Below, in pieces: positions 8,433-16,568 of a stretch of DNA of 47,042 nucleotides. The notes below the pieces were generated by a model. That model ran no database searches. It saw only the letters and a list, made by a program, of their open reading frames with translations, and was not told the origin of the DNA. A program made the translations under genes and the position numbers. The first letter of the stretch is position 1; each line of letters opens with the position of its first letter. Origin of the DNA: Bacillota bacterium. Its GTDB lineage: Bacteria > Bacillota > Clostridia > Lutisporales > Lutisporaceae. The stretch lies in assembly GCA_029553855.1 (NCBI GenBank), contig JAKPKE010000105.1, positions 1-47,042 on the forward strand, read 5' to 3'.

Positions 8433-8565
8433 AAGAACAAAGGCGGCTTCGCCGCATTTGAAGCCCATGCGCCTTTTTCGAGTGTGCGAGAAAAATCTGG
8501 CGCGGGCACTTAAATCAAGGTTTTTTATCGTATAGGAAAGTTATACTTTCCTATACGATAAAAAA
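8433..8565. repeat. Dispersed ~130-bp repeat, copy A
   Basis: The left module begins AAGAACAAAGGCGGCTTCGC and folds into stacked stems (AAAGGC/GCCTTT and GGCTTC/GAAGCC). The middle carries GGCGCGGGCACT, and the right end (8521-8565) is a perfect 21-bp-arm palindrome with loop TAT. Copy B at 39218-39349 has the same three parts in the same order. The rest of the 594-bp gap between hpf and the zinc-ribbon gene holds the hpf promoter, the DnaA boxes and AT-rich sequence. Confidence 0.85.
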
Positions 8566-8597
8566 CCGCCCAAGGGCGGTTTGCCCAAGGGCGGTTT
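8562..8597 (-). terminator. Terminator of the zinc-ribbon gene
   Basis: On the minus strand CCGCCC-TT-GGGCGG is followed by six T residues. A duplicated half (AAACCGCCCTTGGGC) immediately precedes it. The T-tract is shared with the palindrome of repeat copy A. Confidence 0.9.
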
Positions 8598-8599
8598 AA

Positions 8600-8887
8600 T
8601 TATTGTCGCTTTGAGTCAAAGCATTCTTTACAATATACAGGTCTTGTATTTGTAGGTTTGAACGGAACCTGAGTTTCCTTACCGCATTCTGCACAAACGG
8701 CATCATACATAACTACTTCTCTTCTCTGTCCATTTCTTCCGCCGGCGTTCTTTCTTGACATTCTGCAGTCTTTGCATCTGGCCGGTTCATTCTGGAAACC
8801 CTTCTCTGCATAAAATTCCTGTTCGCCTGCTGTGAATATGAATTCATTTCCACAGTCTTTGCATATTAACGTTTTGTCTTCGAACAT
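8600..8887 (-). CDS. Small zinc-ribbon protein (four CxxC motifs)
   Basis: Predicted 95-aa protein with CKDC near residue 9, CKDC near 38, CAEC near 65 and CKEC near 86. The last two knuckles are separated by 17 residues, the CxxC-x17-CxxC signature of a clostridial zinc-ribbon family. The first two form a second zinc site. The linker is basic (RMSRKNAGGRNGQRR), which suits nucleic acid or ribosome binding, but the function is unknown. The ATG at 8887 follows GAGAGGG; the open frame further upstream overlaps the hairpin region of the adjoining RNA and is not used. It lies just downstream of the raiA-like RNA and is probably cotranscribed with it. Confidence 0.85.
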   Translation of the reverse strand: MFEDKTLICKDCGNEFIFTAGEQEFYAEKGFQNEPARCKDCRMSRKNAGGRNGQRREVVMYDAVCAECGKETQVPFKPTNTRPVYCKECFDSKRQ

Positions 8888-8999
8888 GTAAAAATCCCTC
8901 TCTTTTTTATCCAGGCTGGTGTTGGGTAAGAAGAACTTTCTGGGATTATTACTGCCTCGAAAAACGTTCTTGCACCGCCCACTCATACCTTAAAATATT

Positions 9000-9222
9000 A
9001 TGGCGCCATTCTAGCTGACCTGGTCTTTTACCCCACACTCGCCGTCAGGATGTTTCGCTACTAGGAATCAACCCCTCACTACAGCACCTCTCAATAAGTA
9101 AAACTACTGGACGGGCTTATTTCTAAGCCGCACCATGCTCACAGAAGCTTCTCCTGCTTACGTGGATCGTTTTGCCTGCGACTGGCATCGATTTTCAACC
9201 ACAGACCTAGATAATACACCAT
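9000..9222 (-). ncRNA. Structured RNA, probable raiA-motif RNA
   Basis: About 223 nt, non-coding and rich in pairing. The ends close: AUGGUG (9222-9217) pairs with CGCCAU (9005-9000), UCUAG with CUAGA next, then GGUCU with AGACC. Inside is a clear GGCUUAgaaaUAAGCC hairpin. A sigma-A promoter with a perfect TATAAT ends eight bases upstream, so the RNA has its own transcription start. raiA-motif RNAs are of this size, occur in Clostridia and often lie near hpf (raiA), which is about 1 kb downstream here. The structure and promoter are seen in the sequence; the family name is inferred from size, position and taxon. No intrinsic terminator separates it from the zinc-ribbon gene. Confidence 0.6.
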
Positions 9223-9229
9223 ATTTAAT

Positions 9230-9258
9230 ATTATATAATGTAATTATTGTTTACACAA
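9230..9258 (-). promoter_or_regulatory. Sigma-A promoter of the structured RNA
   Basis: TTGTGT (-35, 9258-9253), a 17-base spacer and a perfect TATAAT (-10, 9235-9230). Transcription would start at about 9223, matching the first paired base of the RNA. Confidence 0.75.
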
Positions 9259-9298
9259 GTACTTTTACCAACAAATGAAATTAAATGTTTAAAAAAAA

Positions 9299-9781
9299 TC
9301 ATTTCCTTTTGTCGATATATATTCCATCATTGATTATATCCGACTTTTCATATGCTTTTATAGATTTTTTCCCTACACTCAGCTGCTTCATTTCCTTTTT
9401 GATTCCGTTTATTATCCCGACAAGCTTTTCCTTATTGGATTCCTCAATTTGCATAATGCTTTGAGCAAGGGACATTATTTCTTCGACATTAAGCTTTAAA
9501 GTTTTCAGCATAGGATATTCTATGAAATCGACGTCTTCCATACTGTTAACTTTCAACTGCTTTTTCAGAAAATTAAATTTTTCGGAAAATGTTCTGTCAA
9601 TTTCATCAATACTGTCTATTATAGACTGCTTCTTATTGACAAGCTCCTCTATTGTATTTGCTTCATTCTCCTCTATGTCCTTTTTCTGCTCCAAGGTAAT
9701 CTCCATTATATCCCTGAATAATTGCAGCTTATTTTTGAGAAGACTGAGAAGTTCAATAATAATATCATTTACATTGTTCAT
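9299..9781 (-). CDS. Putative flagellar export chaperone in the fliT position
   Basis: Predicted 160-aa, almost wholly helical, Lys/Glu-rich protein with a FlgN/FliT-like character (EQKKDIEENEANTIEELVNKK, then long coiled helices). It is the last gene of the flaG-fliD-fliS run, exactly where Bacillus has fliT, whose product is the chaperone of the cap protein FliD. Sequence similarity to a named family cannot be proven by eye, so the assignment rests mainly on gene order. GGGGGG precedes the ATG at 9781. FlgN proper is encoded separately at 23.5 kb. Confidence 0.65.
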   Translation of the reverse strand: MNNVNDIIIELLSLLKNKLQLFRDIMEITLEQKKDIEENEANTIEELVNKKQSIIDSIDEIDRTFSEKFNFLKKQLKVNSMEDVDFIEYPMLKTLKLNVEEIMSLAQSIMQIEESNKEKLVGIINGIKKEMKQLSVGKKSIKAYEKSDIINDGIYIDKRK

Positions 9782-9804
9782 ATTAACCCCCCGAAAAGAG
9801 CAGC

Positions 9805-9846
9805 GGCGATCATTGATCGCCTGATATCCGTCATAACCGGACGGAT
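9805..9846. repeat. Two short hairpins between fliS and the fliT-position gene
   Basis: GGCGATCA-T-TGATCGCC at 9805-9821 and ATCCGTC/GACGGAT with a seven-base loop at 9826-9846. There is no T-tract, so an RNA processing or stability role is more likely than termination. Confidence 0.5.
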
Positions 9847-9870
9847 ACGCTCTATTTTTGTTTATTGCAC

Positions 9871-10371
9871 CTATAACGCAGAAGCAGCCTGCTGCTTTGC
9901 TATCTTCATTGCCTGTGCCCAGGTATCCCTGAGTTCTTCGGCATAACCTGTTATTTCTTCAACAATAGCCTTATCCTTTTTTACATTTGCATCTATAAGT
10001 CTTCCGTTCATATAATCATACAGGGCATATAAACCGTGGGAAATGTCATACTGCATATCCAATGTGCTCATGAATTCAGTAATTATATCCTGGGCTCTTA
10101 ATATGTTGTTATTTGCCTTTTCTATATTGTTTTCCTCCATACCTTGATAAGCAAGCTTCAAAAACCTTATCAGGCCGTTATAAAGCATCAATGTTAAATC
10201 CTGAGGTGTTGCAGTATTTACCATATCATTCTGATATTGACGATAAGCGCCGCTGCTGCCAGTATTATTCATACAGGGTTCATTTTTCTGTTTTAATATC
10301 ATGTTTGTTGTGCAGTTCATTCTTCCCATACCTTGATTATATGACTTTAGTACATAGCTCATTTCCGCCAT
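9871..10371 (-). CDS. fliS: Flagellar export chaperone FliS
   Basis: FliS binds the C-terminus of flagellin in the cytosol and keeps it unfolded for export. The core AYRQYQNDMVNTATPQDLTLMLYNGLIRFLKLA is diagnostic. This core normally begins near residue 1, but here an extra ~33 residues precede it (MAEMSYVLKSYNQGMG...). The ATG at 10371 has GGGGTG six bases upstream, whereas the internal ATG at 10272 that would give a normal-length FliS has no visible ribosome binding site, so I keep the long form (166 aa). It lies between fliD and the fliT-position gene. Confidence 0.9.
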   Translation of the reverse strand: MAEMSYVLKSYNQGMGRMNCTTNMILKQKNEPCMNNTGSSGAYRQYQNDMVNTATPQDLTLMLYNGLIRFLKLAYQGMEENNIEKANNNILRAQDIITEFMSTLDMQYDISHGLYALYDYMNGRLIDANVKKDKAIVEEITGYAEELRDTWAQAMKIAKQQAASAL

Positions 10372-10396
10372 TGTAGTCACCCCATTTTTATATTAG

Positions 10397-12304
10397 TTAT
10401 TGCATATTTCCGCTAAACTGCTGTGATAACCATGCAGATTGACTGTTCAACTGGCCTAAAGCTTTCTCCATTGCTGTGAATTTTATATAAAGACTATTTT
10501 CTTTGGTAATAAGTTTGCTAATAAGATTATCGATAAGCGTATCTTTGTCTTTAATTGCCTTGTTCATATAATTATTGAACTCAGTTAAATCCCCTTTTAT
10601 TCCTGCTTTTTCAAGAAGTATGCCCTTTTTCCCATTGTTGTCTCTTGCAGTCCTGATATTATTCTGGATTATATCGTATAACCTCTGGGCTAATCCCGAT
10701 TCCTGATACCTGATTGTCTTCTTGTCCGGATCCCTTAAAGCCTCTTCATATGTGTATTGGGATTCCTGGGTAAACAGCCTTGCCACCGAATCGACATCGT
10801 CCTCAATGGCTTTTCTCAGCTTTCCCTCATCAATAAGAAGCTGTCCCTTTGTTTCATATGAGCCGGTTGTTATTCCTATCTTATATAAGCTTGATGATAT
10901 ACCTGAAATTGAATCAGTAAGGGCTTTTCTCATGTCATTTGCAATACTGCTTATAATACTGTCTCCATACAGCATTCCGCTCTTTGCCTTCTCCTCCCAA
11001 GCCGTTATATCTTTTTCCTTCATGGCTTCCTTCTGTTCATCAGTCAAAGGCAGATAGCCTTTTTCCCTTTTCTCAACTGCCTTTGAGTTGAGTTTGCCAA
11101 TCAAATCATTGTATTTATCCACAAAACCTTTTATCTTGTTTACAAGTGAATCGACATCCTGATTTACTTCAATAATAACGGTCTTTGCGGGATCTGCTTT
11201 GGTCAATGAGTAAGATACGCCTTCTATTGTAAAATTATTGCCGCTTCTTTGCATATTCTCAACGCCGTCAAGGTCAAAAACAGAATCCTGCCCCGCTGTT
11301 TTGATTCCTCCATCGATTCCTAACGCCTTTAACAAGCCATTTACCGGATCTGTATCTGTAAACGTAATATCGTCTGCCATGCCTGTAGTTTTTGATGTCA
11401 ATGAAAACTTATCGTTAAGATAGTCATACTTCATTTCTACGCCGGCTTTACTTGTATTGACTGCAGATATAACATCGCTGATCGTGGCATCTGCAAAGGT
11501 TTTGTTAAGATTTATCGTTTCCCCGTTAATGGTAAATTCTACATTTGATTCAGAATCAAAGTCAACTGCTGCTGCAAAAAAGCTCCCGATAGAGGCTAAT
11601 TTACTGCCCAGGGATATCCTGTTGCTTGTATTGTCGGTTGCATCGAAGCCTAAAACAGATGCATCCGAAATACTGAAGGTGCTCCCTGCTATAAGAGATT
11701 TTATTTCAATTTTGTTTCCCGAAGTCAGAATATCAAACTTGCCCGCCCCAAAAGCATTGCTTACAGCTGTACCCAGCTTGGTCCCCAAGTCTGATATACC
11801 GGTATAATTTTCAAGGTTTATTGTCTTTGTAATACCATCAAGAGTAATGCCTATCTGTTTTCCTTCCAATGAAAAATCGGTAATGTCAAGACTTCCGTTT
11901 ACTGCGCTTGTTATTGCCGAACCGCTTTCTATTTTTGTTGCAGTAGCTAATTGCTTCACAGTAAGACTGTGAGATCCGGATGATGCCCCTGTTCCCGCTT
12001 TTGCAGCCGCAATCGCCAAATCCGTCGAAGATACCGTAAATGAAGCAAAAGCTGTCCCTGATTTGAAATTTGTCAGGGGCTTCAATATATCAAAATATTC
12101 ATCCTTAAACGCCCTCAGCAAACTTGTCATTTCTCTGTAGTCGTTCCTCTTCCATTCCAAAAGCTGCTTATCCTGCTTTGCCTTATCAACCTTTGCCTGT
12201 TCAATACGCATAAGCTGCTGAATAATAGAATCCGTATCCAAGCCGGAGGACAGACCCGAAAGCCTGAGCTGACTATTGATAATATTAGAGATACCTGTAG
12301 CCAC
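10397..12304 (-). CDS. fliD: Flagellar filament cap protein FliD
   Basis: FliD (HAP2) forms the cap at the filament tip under which flagellin polymerises. The 635-aa product starts with the FliD N-terminal signature (INSQLRLSGLSSGLDTDSII) and a long coiled region. A variable Ser/Thr/Gly-rich centre follows, then the helical C-terminal domain ending AMEKALGQLNSQSAWLSQQF. The start is GTG at 12304 behind AAAGGAGGT. It lies five bases after flaG and 16 bases before the fliS open frame, one transcript from the sigma-D-type promoter at 12.7 kb. Confidence 0.96.
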   Translation of the reverse strand: MATGISNIINSQLRLSGLSSGLDTDSIIQQLMRIEQAKVDKAKQDKQLLEWKRNDYREMTSLLRAFKDEYFDILKPLTNFKSGTAFASFTVSSTDLAIAAAKAGTGASSGSHSLTVKQLATATKIESGSAITSAVNGSLDITDFSLEGKQIGITLDGITKTINLENYTGISDLGTKLGTAVSNAFGAGKFDILTSGNKIEIKSLIAGSTFSISDASVLGFDATDNTSNRISLGSKLASIGSFFAAAVDFDSESNVEFTINGETINLNKTFADATISDVISAVNTSKAGVEMKYDYLNDKFSLTSKTTGMADDITFTDTDPVNGLLKALGIDGGIKTAGQDSVFDLDGVENMQRSGNNFTIEGVSYSLTKADPAKTVIIEVNQDVDSLVNKIKGFVDKYNDLIGKLNSKAVEKREKGYLPLTDEQKEAMKEKDITAWEEKAKSGMLYGDSIISSIANDMRKALTDSISGISSSLYKIGITTGSYETKGQLLIDEGKLRKAIEDDVDSVARLFTQESQYTYEEALRDPDKKTIRYQESGLAQRLYDIIQNNIRTARDNNGKKGILLEKAGIKGDLTEFNNYMNKAIKDKDTLIDNLISKLITKENSLYIKFTAMEKALGQLNSQSAWLSQQFSGNMQ

Positions 12305-12309
12305 GGATA

Positions 12310-12678
12310 CTACCTCCTTTCATCAATCAGAATTCCCGCTATCTCCCACATCTTTGCTATCATGTCCTGAATTTTCTTCGGCGGAAACTCTTTGATTACC
12401 TCATTTGTAATAGAATCCTTTATGACATATATTATTGTACGGGTTTTTTCATGTACTGTTCTTTGGATCATCCTGTTAAACTGCTCAAGTGATTTATTAG
12501 CTTGTTTTACTGAATTCTCCAACATTTCATCGTTTATTACCTCTTCTTGTTTTATGTCGGTTTGTTTTTTCTTGTCAGCCTTGCCAACTCTTACTTCCCT
12601 TTTGGTCCTCGCTATTGGCTGCGCAATCCCGGCATCCTGCACTTTGACTACGCTTACGTTGATGTTGTCTACTTTCAT
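12310..12678 (-). CDS. flaG: FlaG family flagellar protein
   Basis: Predicted 122-aa protein with a variable Lys-rich N-terminal half and the FlaG C-terminal domain (IIYVIKDSITNEVIKEFPPK, then IQDMIAKMWEIAGILID). FlaG influences filament length. The second ATG (12678) is chosen because GGAGGG abuts the first. In Bacillus the equivalent is yvyC, also between hag and fliD. Confidence 0.9.
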   Translation of the reverse strand: MKVDNINVSVVKVQDAGIAQPIARTKREVRVGKADKKKQTDIKQEEVINDEMLENSVKQANKSLEQFNRMIQRTVHEKTRTIIYVIKDSITNEVIKEFPPKKIQDMIAKMWEIAGILIDERR

Positions 12679-12717
12679 ATCCATCCCTCCATGAATCAGA
12701 TATTCTCATTTATATAT

Positions 12718-12745
12718 ATATCGGAAACAAGAACCCATATCTTTA
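12718..12745 (-). promoter_or_regulatory. Sigma-D (sigma-28) promoter of flaG-fliD-fliS
   Basis: TAAA (12745-12742), 16 bases, TCCGATAT (12725-12718), against the consensus TAAA-N14/16-GCCGATAT: twelve positions with one mismatch. It sits 40 bases upstream of the flaG start. Confidence 0.75.
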
Positions 12746-12798
12746 TGTTATTAGCAACAAAATCCTGTCTTTATTATCATTTTTGGCGTATTTCATAG

Positions 12799-14664
12799 CT
12801 ACACGGGGATAGTATCATACTTATCCGACTCATAAAGATACTTATAGTCTCTCTCCAGATTATCCAGCTTTTCGTTGAACTCCGGCAATTTTCCAAAGAA
12901 GTCTTTATTGTCTTCTAAACCATTTATAAGAACTTTTAACATTTTATTAGCATAAAGTTCAAAAATGTATAACATATCCCAGTGAAGCTTCAGATTGAAA
13001 CATATTGTTTCTATGGTATACTTACTTGTATTCAGCACATTTATTGACCTGATTGCGCTGTATATGGGATACTGAAACAGCATCATCAGAAATCGGTCAC
13101 GAGCAATATTCTGTACAATTTCTTTATCTACAAATTCCAGGGTATCATAAATTCTATCCAACTGTTTTTGTGTGTTTATACCCTTCTCAATTTGCATAAC
13201 TGCTTTTTTGTTCATCTTTTTTCCGGATCTAATATTCATTAATAACCCGTCAAATATATGTATAGCTTTGTATATGCCTTCAAAAGAGCTTTCTCTTGCG
13301 GTATTTATATACGCTTCCCCGACATTTATTCTATCCAGGAGATCTGCAACAGAGGGCAGCTCTTCAATGCAGTATTGCTCAAGAGTTTCTTCAAGACCCC
13401 TTATAACTGACCCTTTTATGTGCGCTCCGCCTTCGGTTGCGTCAATTATTACTTTATCGGTATCCCTTACTATTTCTTCAAAAGTAAGAAGAAAACTCTT
13501 CCATATTCTGCTGCTGGGAATGTCCTTGTCTTCATAATCTTTAACCCATTCAGTTGCTTTGCTTACATCAATGCTTTCATCAACCTCGGCTGCATCGGCA
13601 TGGGATACGCCCTCTTCTGAATATGCAAGATCCTGGCCGACAAGTATAATTGGATTACATCCAAGTGCATCCGCAAAGTTCAAAAGAAAATGCGCTACAG
13701 AGGAGCCCGAATACACCGTTCCCTTATCCTCTGAGGTTATGGTGTTCATCCAATCTCCATATACATCCCTGCTTTTGAAAACGCTTATCATTTTCTTGCC
13801 TGCAAACATTTCAACAATCTCCGGCCTAACAACCGCTGGTCCTGAAAATATTATCCGGGGATCGAATTCCTTGTTTTCATAGAAAGCCCTATAAGTATCC
13901 CAAGCTCTTTCTACCGAGCCTACAATATCAGGTTTGATACCGTGACGATTAAGTGTAGACGCCGAGCCGTCACAAGATAGAATCAATGCTTTGTTTTCAT
14001 AGGCTTTTAGCAAATGTACATTTTTATCCAGGGATGGGCCTGAGGATACTATGACAGCCGGCTTATCCCTGTATAAACTGCCGTACTTTTCCTTAAACTC
14101 ATTGAATCCGGGATTTGCAACATACGCATGCAGGTTAAGCAATCTGTTTTGTACCCCGCATAATGTATCATTCAAATCATTCCCTATCAAAAATACAAAG
14201 TTATCCCTGATGTCATTTATATATCTGAAGAACTCTTTTGCCCCGCGAATATAGCTTAAATCCAAGCTGTTCAGTAAAATGGGGCACATATTTGAATAGG
14301 TATACAACAAGGTTTTAAACATTTCATCAAGCCTGTTCAGACCCTCGGCATCCTTATAGTCTCCCGCATAAAATGCCAGTTTGCCTTCTTTCGATGTAAA
14401 ATCAACCTTGCTTAACAGTTCATAAAGGTACCTTTCATCTCTGTAGTAAACAAAAAGTATTGATTTTTCATTTAGCTTGCCTGCTATATTCTTTATATGT
14501 TCTATATTGTTTATGTTATAAGCTATATACAACGTCCTGTTTCCGTCAAACCTTGGTTCTGCCATAAGCTCCGATTCCGGGTGGTTCAATAAATCTCCCA
14601 CATTGTAATGCTCTGAAGTGAACTTTACTTTAAAAATCTGCATGTTTTTTTTCAGTATATCCAT
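12799..14664 (-). CDS. Maf-type motility accessory factor (flagellin nonulosonic acid transferase)
   Basis: Predicted 621-aa protein of the DUF115/MptE-like Maf family. A core around residues 205-420 has PAVIVSSGPSLDKNVHLLK, ILSCDGSASTLNRHGIKPD and CNPIILVGQDLAYSEEGVSH, the typical sialyltransferase-like Rossmann motifs. Maf proteins transfer CMP-activated pseudaminic or legionaminic acid to Ser/Thr of flagellin before export. The ATG at 14664 is used; the upstream in-frame codon at 14697 lies inside the flagellin terminator. It sits directly downstream of four flagellin genes, and the sugar cluster that would supply its donor is at 29.5-38.2 kb. Confidence 0.9.
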   Translation of the reverse strand: MDILKKNMQIFKVKFTSEHYNVGDLLNHPESELMAEPRFDGNRTLYIAYNINNIEHIKNIAGKLNEKSILFVYYRDERYLYELLSKVDFTSKEGKLAFYAGDYKDAEGLNRLDEMFKTLLYTYSNMCPILLNSLDLSYIRGAKEFFRYINDIRDNFVFLIGNDLNDTLCGVQNRLLNLHAYVANPGFNEFKEKYGSLYRDKPAVIVSSGPSLDKNVHLLKAYENKALILSCDGSASTLNRHGIKPDIVGSVERAWDTYRAFYENKEFDPRIIFSGPAVVRPEIVEMFAGKKMISVFKSRDVYGDWMNTITSEDKGTVYSGSSVAHFLLNFADALGCNPIILVGQDLAYSEEGVSHADAAEVDESIDVSKATEWVKDYEDKDIPSSRIWKSFLLTFEEIVRDTDKVIIDATEGGAHIKGSVIRGLEETLEQYCIEELPSVADLLDRINVGEAYINTARESSFEGIYKAIHIFDGLLMNIRSGKKMNKKAVMQIEKGINTQKQLDRIYDTLEFVDKEIVQNIARDRFLMMLFQYPIYSAIRSINVLNTSKYTIETICFNLKLHWDMLYIFELYANKMLKVLINGLEDNKDFFGKLPEFNEKLDNLERDYKYLYESDKYDTIPV

Positions 14665-14680
14665 AATAACCGCCTTACCT

Positions 14681-14716
14681 AAAAACATAGCCGGCACTAA
14701 GGCCGACTATGTTTTT
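14681..14716 (-). terminator. Terminator of the flagellin operon
   Basis: AAACATAG-TCGGC with its complement (one G-T pair, 13 bp in all), loop CTTAGT, and a run of five T. The plus strand also ends in T residues, so it could work both ways. Confidence 0.9.
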
Positions 14717-14737
14717 ATCTTTAATATTGCTTGTGCG

Positions 14738-15550
14738 CTATCTGAGCAGCTGCAGCACTCCCTGGGGTGCCTGGTTGGCCTGTGCCAGCATTGCCTGCGC
14801 AGCCTGGTTAAGTATATTCTGCTTTGTAAAGACCATCATTTCCTTAGCCATATCTACGTCTCTGATTCGTGATTCGGATGCCTGCAGGTTCTCTGCTCCT
14901 GTATCAAGGTTCTTTATTGTGTGCTCAAGCCTGTTTTGAATGGCACCAAGCTTGGCCCTGTTGGTTGAGACTGTTGTTATTGCACTATTTATCGTTGTTA
15001 TTGCCTCATTTGCAGTAGCCTGGGCGGTAACACTAACCCCGTCTATGCCCAATGCAGTGTCGCTGGAGTTGTCTATTGTTATCTTCAGGGTCTGCCCGGC
15101 ATTGGCACCTATGTGGATTACCGCAGAATCTATGCCTCCGGCCAAAAGTTGCTTGGTATTGAATTCTGTAGCAGTTGATATCCTCTTAACTTCAGCAGTC
15201 AAAGCAGTTATTTCTTCCTGTATTGCCGATCTGTCTGCATCTACATTAGTGTCGTTGGCCGCCTGTACTGCCAGTTCCCTCATTCTCTGGAGGATATCAT
15301 GGGTTTCATTCAAGGCACCCTCTGCTGTCTGTATGAGTGATATACCGTCCTGAGCATTTTTTGATGCCTGCTGCAAGCCCCTTATCTGACCCCTCATTTT
15401 TTCGGATATTGCAAGCCCGGCCGCATCGTCTCCGGCACGGTTGATCCTGTAGCCCGATGACAATTTCTCAAGAGATTTGGACTGTGCTGCCGTATTTATT
15501 CCCAATTGTCTGTGGGCATTCATTGCCATTAAGTTATTGTTGATTCTCAT
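14738..15550 (-). CDS. Flagellin (copy 1, 270 aa)
   Basis: Filament subunit of the short type, with only the conserved N- and C-terminal helical D0/D1 domains. The N-terminus (MRINNNLMAMNAHRQLGI, about 1-140) and C-terminus (about 200-270, ending QANQAPQGVLQLLR) match the three neighbours almost residue for residue. The ~55-residue centre (GGIDSAVIHIGANAGQTLKI...) differs. It is the last gene of the array and is followed by the terminator. Its C-terminal heptad reads MMVFTKQNILNQ where the other three have MMNFTKQMILNQ, so it is the most diverged copy. AAGGAGGA lies seven bases before the ATG, with a CsrA-type hairpin further upstream. Confidence 0.97.
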   Translation of the reverse strand: MRINNNLMAMNAHRQLGINTAAQSKSLEKLSSGYRINRAGDDAAGLAISEKMRGQIRGLQQASKNAQDGISLIQTAEGALNETHDILQRMRELAVQAANDTNVDADRSAIQEEITALTAEVKRISTATEFNTKQLLAGGIDSAVIHIGANAGQTLKITIDNSSDTALGIDGVSVTAQATANEAITTINSAITTVSTNRAKLGAIQNRLEHTIKNLDTGAENLQASESRIRDVDMAKEMMVFTKQNILNQAAQAMLAQANQAPQGVLQLLR

Positions 15551-15575
15551 TTCTCATTCCTCCTTGATTTATATT

Positions 15576-15593
15576 GTTAGAATCCTTTCTAAC
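15576..15593 (-). promoter_or_regulatory. CsrA-type hairpin in flagellin copy 1 leader
   Basis: GTTAGA-AAGGAT-TCTAAC: a six-pair stem presenting AAGGAT in the loop, ten bases upstream of the AAGGAGGA ribosome binding site. CsrA binds AGGA/ANGGA in hairpin loops, and the ribosome binding site offers a second GGA. Confidence 0.7.
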
Positions 15594-15673
15594 GTTACTG
15601 TTACTTGTTTTTTGGCCCGTTAATGCTTTTTTACCAATACCTAAGCTTTTATGCTGCACAACAAGTTATGTCA

Positions 15674-16489
15674 TTAACTCAGAAGCTGAAGCACTCCCTG
15701 AGGTGCCTGGTTAGCCTGCGCCAGCATTGCCTGAGCTGCCTGATTAAGTATCATTTGTTTTGTGAAATTCATCATTTCCTTGGCCATATCTACGTCCCTG
15801 ATTCGTGACTCGGATGCCTGCAGGTTCTCCGCTCCTGTGTCAAGGTTCTTTATTGTGTGCTCAAGCCTGTTCTGGATGGCACCTAACTTGGCCCTCTGGG
15901 TAGATACCGTTGTTATTGCATTTCCTGCAAGGGTGATTGCCAAGTCAGCTCCGGACTGAGTGGCTACAGCAATAGGTGCAGTAATTATTGTAGTTGCTCC
16001 CATACTTTCGGAAATACTTACCTTAAGCGATTGGGATGCATTGGCTCCTATATGGATTGTTGCAGATATAAGCGTACCGTCCAGAAGCTTCTTTGTATTG
16101 AATTCAGTATCCGTTGAAATTCTGGTGATTTCTGTGGTTAAAGCCGTTATTTCCTCCTGAATTGCTGTTCTGTCCGTTGCTTCGTTGGTGTCGTTGGCTG
16201 CCTGCACTGCAAGCTCCCTGATCCTCTGAAGGATTTCGTGGGTTTCATTTAATGCGCCTTCCGCCGTCTGTATCATTGAGATACCATCCTGGGCATTTTT
16301 TGATGCCTGCTGCAAGCCTCTTATCTGACCTCTCATTTTTTCGGATATTGCAAGTCCGGCAGCATCGTCTCCGGCACGGTTGATCCTGAAGCCCGATGAC
16401 AGCTTCTCAAGGGATTTTGACTGTGCTGCAGTATTTATGCCCAACTGCCTGTGGGCATTCATTGCCATCAAGTTATTGTTGATTCTCAT
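15674..16489 (-). CDS. Flagellin (copy 2, 271 aa)
   Basis: Same architecture as the neighbouring flagellins, with conserved ends and a divergent centre (DGTLISATIHIGANASQSLKV...). It ends QGVLQLLS rather than LLR/LLK. The N-terminal segment has SSGFRINRAGDD where the others have SSGYRINRAGDD. A 123-bp gap separates it from copy 1; no terminator is seen in it, so cotranscription is likely. It has its own AGGAGG site and CsrA-type hairpin. Confidence 0.97.
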   Translation of the reverse strand: MRINNNLMAMNAHRQLGINTAAQSKSLEKLSSGFRINRAGDDAAGLAISEKMRGQIRGLQQASKNAQDGISMIQTAEGALNETHEILQRIRELAVQAANDTNEATDRTAIQEEITALTTEITRISTDTEFNTKKLLDGTLISATIHIGANASQSLKVSISESMGATTIITAPIAVATQSGADLAITLAGNAITTVSTQRAKLGAIQNRLEHTIKNLDTGAENLQASESRIRDVDMAKEMMNFTKQMILNQAAQAMLAQANQAPQGVLQLLS

Positions 16490-16514
16490 TTTTCACTCCT
16501 CCTTGATCTTTTGT

Positions 16515-16532
16515 GTTAGAATCCTTTCTAAC
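16515..16532 (-). promoter_or_regulatory. CsrA-type hairpin in flagellin copy 2 leader
   Basis: Identical in stem and loop (GTTAGA-AAGGAT-TCTAAC) and at the same distance from the start codon as in copy 1, although the surrounding leader differs. Confidence 0.7.
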
Positions 16533-16568
16533 TAATACAGTTCATAACCAACCCAGGTTCTTACTTCA

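Noticed and set aside
9000-9222. tmRNA, 6S RNA or RNase P RNA
   Set aside because: No tag reading frame ending in an ALAA-type sequence, no 6S open-bubble layout and no RNase P core motifs were found.
14665-14697. Eleven extra N-terminal residues of Maf
   Set aside because: They are encoded by the flagellin terminator; the ATG at 14664 has the better ribosome binding site.
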